DNA of 64,000 nt from Azospirillum baldaniorum. GTDB lineage: Bacteria; Pseudomonadota; Alphaproteobacteria; Azospirillales; Azospirillaceae. Positions 57,344 through 64,000 of the stretch are shown piece after piece. The translations under genes and the position numbers were made by a program. The stretch is taken from positions 1,382,001 through 1,446,000 of the forward strand of contig NZ_CP022253.1 of assembly GCF_003119195.2 (NCBI RefSeq), in the 5' to 3' direction. The notes beneath the pieces were generated by a model. The model saw nothing but the letters and a program-made list of their open reading frames with translations. It was not told where the DNA came from and did not search any database. Numbering within the stretch: position 1 is the stretch's first letter; each line of letters opens with the position of its first letter.

Positions 57344-57589
57344 ATGCCCAGCGCACCGGTCGCCGCGACCAAGGAACCCATCGTCATTGAGCTGGAAGCC
57401 GGCAAGACCTACTGGTGGTGCCGCTGCGGGCGCAGCGCCAAGCAGCCGCTGTGCGACGGCAGCCACGCCGGCACCGGGCTGGAGCCGATGAAGTTCGCCC
57501 CCGCCACCTCCATGAAGGCGCGCTTCTGCGGCTGCAAGGCGACCAAGAAGCCGCCCTTCTGCGATGGCAGCCATCTGGACCTGACGTGA
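57344..57589 (+). CDS. Twin CDGSH iron-sulfur protein
   Basis: An 81-aa protein with two CDGSH units: CRCGRSAKQPLCDGSH and CGCKATKKPPFCDGSH, each able to bind one 2Fe-2S cluster through three Cys and one His. This is the mitoNEET-related bacterial type. The ATG at 57344 follows AAGGAGAAGG, a strong site. It directly precedes the glycine riboswitch, on the same strand. Likely a redox or Fe-S handling role; substrate unknown. Confidence 0.92.
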   Translation: MPSAPVAATKEPIVIELEAGKTYWWCRCGRSAKQPLCDGSHAGTGLEPMKFAPATSMKARFCGCKATKKPPFCDGSHLDLT

Positions 57590-57659
57590 GCGTTGCCGGG
57601 ACCCCGGCGAACCCCGATTGACATTCGCAAAGGTCCCGGTAGGTTAAACGGCACAAGCC

Positions 57660-57900
57660 GACGATCCCTCGCGGGAGAGATCATTGCCCGGCCACCGGAA
57701 AGCCGGATGCCGGGCAATGGCGCCGAAGGAGCAACCGCCCCGGAAACTCTCAGGCAAAAGGACCGCAAGGGGGATAAGGCAACTCTGGAAAGCAGCCCGG
57801 TCCGCGCATCGCGGGGAACGGCTCACCGAAGGAGTAAACCGGTCGTTGAGGGTTGGACCTCGCCGGTGAATCTCTCAGGTCCAGGACAGAGGGGGCAGGA
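57660..57900 (+). promoter_or_regulatory. Tandem glycine riboswitch controlling the gcv operon
   Basis: Aptamer 1 (about 57663-57777) has the core GCCGAAGGAGCAA (57722-57734) and CTCTCAGGCAAAAGGACCGC (57747-57766). Aptamer 2 (about 57780-57898) has ACCGAAGGAGTAAACC and ATCTCTCAGGTCCAGGACAGAGG, with P1 arms CTCTG and CAGAG. This is the classic two-aptamer glycine sensor found upstream of gcvT in many bacteria. It ends ~50 bases before the gcvT GTG, so it could act on translation or transcription; I see no clear terminator stem. Confidence 0.95.
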
Positions 57901-57950
57901 CTCGCGCCAATCCCGGCGCGGGTTGTGCGACCCTATGTCGGAGGACCCGC

Positions 57951-59063
57951 GTGACCGAGGCTTCTGAGTCCCTCAAGACAACGCCGCTGCACAGCCTCCA
58001 TCTGGAGCTGAAGGGCAAGATGGTGCCCTTCGCCGGCTACGACATGCCGGTGCAGTACCCGCTCGGCATCCTCAAGGAACACCAGCACACCCGCGCCAAG
58101 GCCGGGCTGTTCGACGTGTCGCACATGGGGCAGGTGCGCCTGACCGGCGAAGACCCGGCCGCCGCGCTGGAGTCGCTGGTTCCCGGCGACATCAAGGGGC
58201 TGGCCCGCGGGCGCATGCGCTACACCCTGTTCCTGAACGAGCAGGGCGGCATCCTGGACGACCTGATGGTCACCAACGCCGGCGACCACCTGTTCCTGGT
58301 CGTCAACGCCGCCCGCAAGGACCACGACGTCGCCCACATGCGCGAGCGCCTGAAGGGCAAGGCCGAGGTGGAGCTGCTGGACGACCTCGCCCTGATGGCG
58401 CTGCAAGGGCCGGAGGCCGCGGCGGTGCTCGGGCGTTTCATCCCCGAAGCGGCCACCATGAAGTTCATGAGCTACCTGCCGACCACCTTCGACGGCATCC
58501 CGGTCATCATCACCCGCTCCGGCTACACGGGCGAGGACGGCTACGAGATTTCCTGCGACAAGTCCGACGCCGAGACCATCGCCCGCGCCCTGCTGGCCGA
58601 GGACGAGGTCGAGGCCATCGGGCTGGGTGCCCGCGATTCGCTGCGGCTGGAGGCCGGCCTCTGCCTCTACGGCCACGACATCGACGAAACGACGACTCCG
58701 GTCGAATCCGGGCTGGAATGGGCGCTGTCCAAGCGCCGCCGGGAGGAGGGTGGCTTTCCCGGCTACGCCATCATCAAGGACCAGCTCGCCAACGGCGCCC
58801 CGCGCCGCCGTGTCGGCCTGCAGCCGGAAGGCCGCCAGCCGGCCCGCGAGCACACCGACGTCTGCGACGCGGACGGACAAAAGATCGGCGAGGTGACCAG
58901 CGGCGGCTTCGGCCCCACCGCCTCGGCCCCGGTCGCCATGGGCTATGTGGACCGCGCGCACGCCGCCGTGGGCACGCCGGTGCAGCTCATGGTCCGCGGC
59001 AAGCCGCTGGCCGCCAAGGTCGCCGCCATGCCCTTCGTGCCGCAGCGCTACTACCGCGGCTGA
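57951..59063 (+). CDS. gcvT: Glycine cleavage system T protein (aminomethyltransferase)
   Basis: A 370-aa folate-dependent enzyme. [25 protein letters not shown] is the conserved start, FDVSHMGQ and [12 protein letters not shown] are family motifs, and [17 protein letters not shown] includes the folate-binding area. It releases ammonia and passes the methylene group to tetrahydrofolate. The start is the GTG at 57951 with GGAGGA just before it, under the glycine riboswitch. gcvH follows 32 bases later. Confidence 0.96.
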   Translation: MTEASESLKTTPLHSLHLELKGKMVPFAGYDMPVQYPLGILKEHQHTRAKAGLFDVSHMGQVRLTGEDPAAALESLVPGDIKGLARGRMRYTLFLNEQGGILDDLMVTNAGDHLFLVVNAARKDHDVAHMRERLKGKAEVELLDDLALMALQGPEAAAVLGRFIPEAATMKFMSYLPTTFDGIPVIITRSGYTGEDGYEISCDKSDAETIARALLAEDEVEAIGLGARDSLRLEAGLCLYGHDIDETTTPVESGLEWALSKRRREEGGFPGYAIIKDQLANGAPRRRVGLQPEGRQPAREHTDVCDADGQKIGEVTSGGFGPTASAPVAMGYVDRAHAAVGTPVQLMVRGKPLAAKVAAMPFVPQRYYRG

Positions 59064-59095
59064 CCAAACAAACACCGAATGAACAGGGGACAATC

Positions 59096-59470
59096 ATGAC
59101 CATCAAGTACACCAAGGACCATGAGTGGGTCCGCGTCGAGGGCGATGTCGGCACCGTCGGCGTCAGCGACCACGCCCAGCACCAGCTCGGCGACGTCGTG
59201 TTCGTCGAGCTGCCGGACGTCGGCCGCCAGCTCGCCCAGGGCAAGGAAGCCGCCGTCGTGGAGTCGGTGAAGGCCGCCAGCGACGTCTTCGCCCCGGTCT
59301 CCGGCGAGGTGATCGAGGCCAACGCCGATCTGGAGAACGACCCGTCGCTGGTCAACGCCGGGGCCGAGACCACCGGCTGGTTCTTCAAGCTTCGCCTCAG
59401 CAACCCATCGGAGCTGGACGGGCTGATGGACGAAGCCGCCTACAAGGCCTTCGTGGAAGGGCAAGCCTGA
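59096..59470 (+). CDS. gcvH: Glycine cleavage system H protein
   Basis: A 124-aa lipoyl carrier. The lipoyl lysine is K59 in [10 protein letters not shown], and the N-terminus KYTKDHEWV is diagnostic. It shuttles the aminomethyl intermediate between P and T proteins. It starts at ATG 59096; gcvPA follows with one base between stop and start. Confidence 0.97.
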   Translation: MTIKYTKDHEWVRVEGDVGTVGVSDHAQHQLGDVVFVELPDVGRQLAQGKEAAVVESVKAASDVFAPVSGEVIEANADLENDPSLVNAGAETTGWFFKLRLSNPSELDGLMDEAAYKAFVEGQA

Positions 59471-59471
59471 G

Positions 59472-60812
59472 ATGCGTTATCTGCCCCTGACCGAGGCCGA
59501 CCGGCGCTCCATGCTGGAGGCCATCGGCGTGCCGTCGGTGGACGAGCTGTTCCGCGACGTGCCCGAGGCGGCCCGCCTCTCCGGCCCGATCGAGGGGCTG
59601 TCCAACCATATGGGCGAGCTTGAAGTCGATCGCGCCCTGTCGGCGATGGCGGGGAAGAACCTGCCCGCCGGCAGCGTGCCGAGCTTCCTCGGCGCCGGCG
59701 CCTACCGCCACCACATCCCGGCGACGGTGGACCATCTGGTGCAGCGCGGCGAGTTCCTGACCGCCTACACCCCGTACCAGCCGGAGGTGAGCCAGGGCAC
59801 GCTGCAGGTCCTGTTCGAGTTCCAGACCCAGGTCTCGCTGCTGACCGGCATGGACGTCGCCAACGCCTCCATGTACGACGGCGCCACCGCCTGCGCGGAA
59901 GCCGTGATGATGGCCAACCGCGTCACCCGCCGGAAGAAGGCCGTGCTGTCCGGTGGTTTGCACCCGCATTACCGCGACACGACGACGACCGACGCCCGCT
60001 TCATCGGCTTCGAGACGGTGGTGATGCCGCCGGCCCCGACGGGCGGCGAGGACCTGCTGGCCGCGGTCGACGGCGACACCTCCTGTGTCGTCGTGCAGAA
60101 CCCGGACGTGTTTGGCCATGTCCGTGACTACACCGAGCTGGGCAAGGCCTGCCAAGCCAAGGGCGCCCTGCTGATCGTCGTGGTGACGGAGGCCGTGTCG
60201 CTCGGCCTGCTGACCCCGCCGGGCGATATGGGCGCGGACATCGTGGCGGCTGAGGGGCAGTCGCTGGGCAACGCGCTGAACTTCGGCGGCCCCTATGTCG
60301 GGCTGTTCGCGGTGAAGGAGAAGCTGGTCCGCCAGATGCCGGGCCGCCTCTGCGGCCAGACGGTGGACGCCGACGGGCGGCGCGGCTTCGTGCTGACGCT
60401 CTCCACCCGCGAGCAGCACATCCGCCGCGAGAAGGCGACCTCGAACATCTGCACCAACTCCGGCCTGTGCGCGCTGGCCTTCTCCATCCACCTCAGCCTG
60501 CTGGGGGAGGAGGGCTTCACCCGGCTTGCCGAGATCAACCACGCCAAGGCCGTTCAACTGGCCGACAAGCTGGCCGCGGTGACGGGTGTCGAGATCGTCA
60601 ACGACAGCTTCTTCAACGAATTCACCGTCAAGCTGCCGAAGCCGGCCGCGGAGGTCGTGGAAGCTCTGGCGCAACGCGGCATCCTGGGCGGCGTTCCGGC
60701 CTCCCGCCTGTTCGGCGGCGGGCTCGACGACCTGCTGATCGTGGCCGCCACCGAGACCAACACCGAGTCCGACATGGACGCCTTCGCCACCGCCCTCGCC
60801 GAGGTTCTGTGA
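59472..60812 (+). CDS. gcvPA: Glycine dehydrogenase (decarboxylating) subunit 1
   Basis: A 446-aa protein, the N-terminal half of the P protein encoded as a separate subunit: [47 protein letters not shown]. It lacks the PLP lysine, which is on gcvPB. Together they decarboxylate glycine. Start ATG 59472. Its TGA overlaps the first base of the gcvPB start. Confidence 0.96.
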   Translation: MRYLPLTEADRRSMLEAIGVPSVDELFRDVPEAARLSGPIEGLSNHMGELEVDRALSAMAGKNLPAGSVPSFLGAGAYRHHIPATVDHLVQRGEFLTAYTPYQPEVSQGTLQVLFEFQTQVSLLTGMDVANASMYDGATACAEAVMMANRVTRRKKAVLSGGLHPHYRDTTTTDARFIGFETVVMPPAPTGGEDLLAAVDGDTSCVVVQNPDVFGHVRDYTELGKACQAKGALLIVVVTEAVSLGLLTPPGDMGADIVAAEGQSLGNALNFGGPYVGLFAVKEKLVRQMPGRLCGQTVDADGRRGFVLTLSTREQHIRREKATSNICTNSGLCALAFSIHLSLLGEEGFTRLAEINHAKAVQLADKLAAVTGVEIVNDSFFNEFTVKLPKPAAEVVEALAQRGILGGVPASRLFGGGLDDLLIVAATETNTESDMDAFATALAEVL

Positions 60813-62380
60813 TGAGCATGAACAACCAAGGTCGCCCGACCGGCCTCGCCGAAGGCTCTGACAGCGCCGTTCCGCAGACCGTCACCGGCAACCGCGGCCT
60901 CCAGATCGAGGAGCCGTTGATCTTCGAACAGGACAGCGTCGGGCGGTGCGGCGTCGACTTGCCGGAGGTTCCGGCGGTGGCGTCGCGCCTGGGTGCCGTC
61001 AAGCCGCGCGGCCGGATCGGCCTGCCGGGCCTTGCCGAACCGCAGGTGGTCCGCCACTACACCCGCCTGTCGCAGAAGAACTACGCCATCGACAGCGGCC
61101 TGTATCCGCTGGGCTCCTGCACGATGAAGCACAACCCGCGCCTGAACGAGAAGATGGCACGGTTGCCGGGCTTCGCCGATGTGCACCCGCTCCAGCCCGA
61201 AAGCACGGTGCAGGGTGCCTTGGAACTGATGGCGGAGCTGGGCCGCTGGCTCGCCACGCTGACCGGCATGGCGGCGGTGACGCTGGCCCCGGCGGCGGGC
61301 GCGCACGGCGAGATGTGCGGCATCATGGCGATCCGCTCCGCCCATGACGCCAAGGGGGATAAGGGCCGCACCAAGATCCTCGTCCCGGAAAGCGCCCACG
61401 GCACCAACCCGGCGACCGCCGCCGCCTGCGGCTACGCCGTCGAGGCGATCCCGGCGACCGAGGACGGGCGCGTCGATCTGGAGGCGTTGAAGGCCAAGCT
61501 CGGCCCCGACGTCGCCGGCCTCATGCTGACCAATCCGAACACCTGCGGCCTGTTCGAGCGGGACATCATCACCATCGCCGAGGCAGTGCACGCGGCGGGC
61601 GCCTATTTCTACTGCGACGGCGCCAACTTCAACGCCATCGTCGGGCGGGTGCGCCCGGCCGACCTCGGCATCGACGTGATGCACATCAACCTTCACAAGA
61701 CCTTCTCCACCCCGCATGGCGGCGGCGGTCCGGGCTCCGGCCCGGTGGTCTTCGCGGAGTCGCTGGCCCCCTTCGTCCCGGTGCCCTACGTGGTGCAGGA
61801 CAAGGACGGCGCCTTCCGTCTGGTCGAGCAGGCCGGCGACGGCCCGGCCTTTGGGCGGATGAAGGCGTTCCACGGCCAGATGGGCATGTTCGTCCGCGCG
61901 CTCGCCTACATGATGAGCCACGGCGCCGACGGTCTGCGGCAGGTGGCGAACGACGCGGTGCTGAACGCGAACTACCTGCTGGCCCGCCTTCAGGACGTGA
62001 TGACGCCCTCGTTCGAGGGGCCGTGCATGCACGAATGCCTGTTCGACGACCGCTTCCTGAAGGGGACGGGGGTGACCACGCTCGACATCGCCAAGGCGCT
62101 GATCGACGAGGGCTTCCACCCGATGACCATGTACTTCCCGCTGGTCGTGCACGGCGCCCTGCTGATCGAGCCGACCGAGACCGAGTCGAAAGCCAGCCTG
62201 GACCAGTTCGTCACCGCCCTGCGCGCCCTGGCGGAGCGGGCCAAGTCCGGCGACGTGGCCTATTTCCAGGGCGCCCCGCGCCTGACCCCGCGCCGCCGCC
62301 TCGACGAGACCGCCGCGGCGCGCAAGCCGGTGCTGCGGTGGAGCCCTGCGGTGGAGCCGGAAAAGGTCGCGGCGGAGTAG
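60812..62380 (+). CDS. gcvPB: Glycine dehydrogenase (decarboxylating) subunit 2
   Basis: A 522-aa protein, the catalytic half of the P protein. The PLP lysine is in HINLHKTFSTPHGGGGPGSGP, with YPLGSCTMKHNPR, ESAHGTNPATAA and LTNPNTCGLFE. It is coupled to gcvPA by TGATG (start 60812; ATG 60818 is also possible). It is the last gene of the riboswitch-controlled operon; a palindromic repeat follows six bases after the stop. The C-terminal ~40 residues are less conserved. Confidence 0.96.
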   Translation: MSMNNQGRPTGLAEGSDSAVPQTVTGNRGLQIEEPLIFEQDSVGRCGVDLPEVPAVASRLGAVKPRGRIGLPGLAEPQVVRHYTRLSQKNYAIDSGLYPLGSCTMKHNPRLNEKMARLPGFADVHPLQPESTVQGALELMAELGRWLATLTGMAAVTLAPAAGAHGEMCGIMAIRSAHDAKGDKGRTKILVPESAHGTNPATAAACGYAVEAIPATEDGRVDLEALKAKLGPDVAGLMLTNPNTCGLFERDIITIAEAVHAAGAYFYCDGANFNAIVGRVRPADLGIDVMHINLHKTFSTPHGGGGPGSGPVVFAESLAPFVPVPYVVQDKDGAFRLVEQAGDGPAFGRMKAFHGQMGMFVRALAYMMSHGADGLRQVANDAVLNANYLLARLQDVMTPSFEGPCMHECLFDDRFLKGTGVTTLDIAKALIDEGFHPMTMYFPLVVHGALLIEPTETESKASLDQFVTALRALAERAKSGDVAYFQGAPRLTPRRRLDETAAARKPVLRWSPAVEPEKVAAE

Positions 62381-62386
62381 AGCTTT

Positions 62387-62494
62387 GCCCCCTCCCTAAC
62401 CCTCCCCCGCTGCGCAGGGGAGGGGATAAAACTCCCTCCCCTGCGCAGCGGGGGAGGGAAGGGGCCCGTGCGAAGCATGGGAAGGGTGGGGGCA
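62387..62494. repeat. GC-rich palindromic intergenic repeat, subfamily 1
   Basis: CCCTCCCTAACCCTCCCCCGCTGCGCAGGGG-type arm, then CTCCCTCCCCTGCGCAGCGGGGGAGGG. The first ~40 bases nearly repeat those at 41452. It lies between the convergent gcvPB and OmpA/MotB-like genes. Confidence 0.85.
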
Positions 62495-62526
62495 ACAGGC
62501 AAGCGCGGTGGGGGGCAACGCGCCCC

Positions 62527-63846
62527 TCACCGCTGATCCAGCTTCACCTCGATGCGCCGGTTGCGGGCCAGCGCGTCGTCGCTGGTGCCGGGGTCGAGCG
62601 GCTGATACTCGCCGAACCCGGCGGCGGCCAGACGGCCCGCCGGAATCCCCTGGTCGATCAGGTACTTCACGACCGAGATCGCGCGCGCTGCCGACAGCTC
62701 CCAGTTCGAGGCGAACTGGATGCGCACCGGGCGCGCGTCGGTGTGGCCGTCCACCCGCAGCACCCAGTTGATGTCCGGAGGGATGGTCCGGCCGATCTCG
62801 ATCAGCGTGCGCGCCAGTTCCGCCAGCCGTTGCTTGCCGGCCTCCTCCAGAGTCGCGGAGCCGGAGGGGAACAGAAGCTCCGACTGGAAGACGAAGCGGT
62901 CGCCGACGATGCGCACGTCGGGCCGGTTGCCCAGAGCCTCCCTTACCCGCCCGAAGAACTCCGAGCGGTAGCGGGCGAGGTCCTGCACCTTGGCGGCCAG
63001 CGCCTGGTTCAGCCGCGAGCCGAGTTCGGCGATCTGGACCTGCTGCTCCTCCGCCTTCTTCTCCGAGATCTCCAGCACAGCGCCGATGCGGGCGAGCTGC
63101 TCGCGCAGGGCGGCCATCTGCCGGTTCAGCAGGTCGACCTGCTCGTTCGCCTTGCCGGTCGCGCCTTGCTCGGCGGATAGGGAGGTCATCAGCTCAGTGA
63201 TTCGGATGTCGCGCTTCTCGATGTCCTTCTGCGCGAGCATCGTCTTCTCATCGGCGCTGGCGAGCCGCGTTTCCAGCGCCTTGGAGCGGTCGCGCTCCCC
63301 GCCCAGCTCGGCCAACAGGGCTTGGCGCTGCTCCTCGGTCAAGCGCTGTTGCGCGGCGGCGGCGGCCAGTTCGCCTTCCAACTTGGTCCGGGCCTCGCGC
63401 AGCGCCTTCAGGTCGGCCTGGAGGCTGGCGGCCTCGGCCAGCTTCAGCTCGATGGTTTCCTTGTCGGCGCGGATTGTGCGCTGCAACTCCTCCGCCGCGC
63501 GGGTGGCGTGGTCGAGGTCGCCCTGCAGCGTGGCGATGCGGCCGGTCATGGTGTCCCGCGCCGCGACGGAGCCCTGAAGCTCCGCGGAGAGCTGGGCGAC
63601 GTTGATGCGCAGGTCGGCGTTGGCGTCCCGCTCCAGAGCCAGCAGGTCGTTCAGCTCCGCCACCTTGCGGTTCAGGCTGCCGAGCTGCTCGTCACGCCCG
63701 GTCAGGGCGGTCGCCATGTAGAACTGGGCGACGACGAAGATCATCAGCAGGAAGATGACCACCATGACGAGGGACGACAGCGCGTCCACCCATCCGGGCC
63801 ATGCGCTGGCCTCGCGGTGGCCGTTGCGGCGGCTGATGCTGGGCAT
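62527..63846 (-). CDS. OmpA/MotB-like peptidoglycan-binding membrane protein with long coiled-coil
   Basis: A 439-aa protein. One N-terminal transmembrane helix (ALSSLVMVVIFLLMIFVVAQFYM), preceded by GWVDALSS, resembles the MotB plug region. Residues ~55-290 are a continuous coiled-coil rich in Glu/Leu/Ala/Arg. The C-terminal OmpA domain has LLFPSGSATL, RVDGHTDARP, NWELSAARAISVVKYL and ARNRRIEVKL, with the diaminopimelate-binding Asp/Arg. The ATG at 63846 follows AGGGA. It probably pairs with an ExbB/MotA-type channel as an energised envelope complex. Confidence 0.88.
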   Translation of the reverse strand: MPSISRRNGHREASAWPGWVDALSSLVMVVIFLLMIFVVAQFYMATALTGRDEQLGSLNRKVAELNDLLALERDANADLRINVAQLSAELQGSVAARDTMTGRIATLQGDLDHATRAAEELQRTIRADKETIELKLAEAASLQADLKALREARTKLEGELAAAAAQQRLTEEQRQALLAELGGERDRSKALETRLASADEKTMLAQKDIEKRDIRITELMTSLSAEQGATGKANEQVDLLNRQMAALREQLARIGAVLEISEKKAEEQQVQIAELGSRLNQALAAKVQDLARYRSEFFGRVREALGNRPDVRIVGDRFVFQSELLFPSGSATLEEAGKQRLAELARTLIEIGRTIPPDINWVLRVDGHTDARPVRIQFASNWELSAARAISVVKYLIDQGIPAGRLAAAGFGEYQPLDPGTSDDALARNRRIEVKLDQR

Positions 63847-63905
63847 GGCGGGGTGTCCCTCCGGCGATTGCAACCCCTCTCCCGCCGCGGAAGAGGGGAG
63901 ACAGG

Positions 63906-64000
63906 TCAGCGCTGTTCCGATTCCTCGGCCAGGGCGGCGATGGTGCGGGCCAGCAGCTTGATCTCGCTGCGGATCTCCTGCACCGCCTGGACCCGGCCGG
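63906..64000 (-). CDS. C-terminus of a truncated gene upstream of the OmpA/MotB-like gene
   Basis: On the minus strand an open frame enters from the right edge and stops at 63906-63908. The last ~31 residues are amphipathic (VQAVQEIRSEIKLLARTIAA, ending EESEQR). Position suggests the MotA/TolQ/ExbB partner of the downstream gene, but too little is present for a family call. A short palindrome (CCCCTCT/AGAGGGG, 63874-63898) lies between the two genes. Confidence 0.55.
   Translation of the reverse strand, partial: GRVQAVQEIRSEIKLLARTIAALAEESEQR

Overview
The window is 64 kb of compact, very GC-rich chromosomal DNA. Gene content and order point to an alphaproteobacterium of the Rhodospirillales, most likely Azospirillum. 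I infer this from gene families and composition; no database was searched. Nearly all of it is single-copy housekeeping DNA. I see no insertion sequence, integrase, CRISPR array, toxin-antitoxin pair or recognisable defence cluster.

Layout. 1-659 is the 3' end of a receiver/Hpt-type signalling gene. 669-4600 (minus) holds an IalB-like secreted protein, aroC, an unknown gene and fabI. 4692-9627 holds a YihY/BrkB membrane protein, a radical SAM/SPASM enzyme, an Asp-box sialidase-like protein and serC. 9688-12997 (minus) is trkH with an unknown partner. 13290-15833 is hisZ-purA. 16047-18650 is a tail-anchored pseudokinase with a small membrane protein, the least explained pair here. 18690-24431 holds rpoH, rluD, a small membrane protein, a threonine aldolase, two identical tRNA-Glu genes, a methyltransferase and a lytic transglycosylase. 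25068-32972 holds an ECF sigma factor, a 54-aa DUF1328 protein, a PepSY-like secreted protein, a YjbH-type outer membrane protein, a GcvR-like ACT protein, tldD and a DUF3422 protein. 33456-39930 is a complete aa3 cytochrome c oxidase operon (ctaC, ctaD, ctaB, a small CoxF-like gene, ctaG, ctaE, DUF983, SURF1), followed by an M32 carboxypeptidase. 41867-50386 holds a GH5 cellulase lacking a signal peptide, thrC, an M16 peptidase, a GNAT enzyme, an AlgH-family protein, a DsbD/ScsB protein and a peroxiredoxin. 50536-55365 (minus) holds an acyl-CoA ligase, rnhA, thrB, a Uma2-family gene and ispH. 55499-57589 holds a lipoprotein, a phage-fibre-like C1q-fold gene in AT-richer DNA and a twin CDGSH protein. 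57660-62380 is a tandem glycine riboswitch driving gcvT-gcvH-gcvPA-gcvPB. The window ends in an OmpA/MotB-like gene and a truncated upstream partner.

Two themes recur. Serine/glycine/threonine metabolism is strongly represented: serC, threonine aldolase, a GcvR-like protein, thrC, thrB and the riboswitch-controlled glycine cleavage operon. Respiration and extracytoplasmic redox are represented by the oxidase operon, the DsbD-like protein and the peroxiredoxin. Intergenic spaces carry two subfamilies of long GC-rich palindromic repeats.

My best candidates for new biology are the pseudokinase/membrane-protein pair, the unknown partner of TrkH, the zinc-ribbon methyltransferase, the leaderless cellulase and the C1q-fold fibre gene. 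None amounts to a demonstrated new system.
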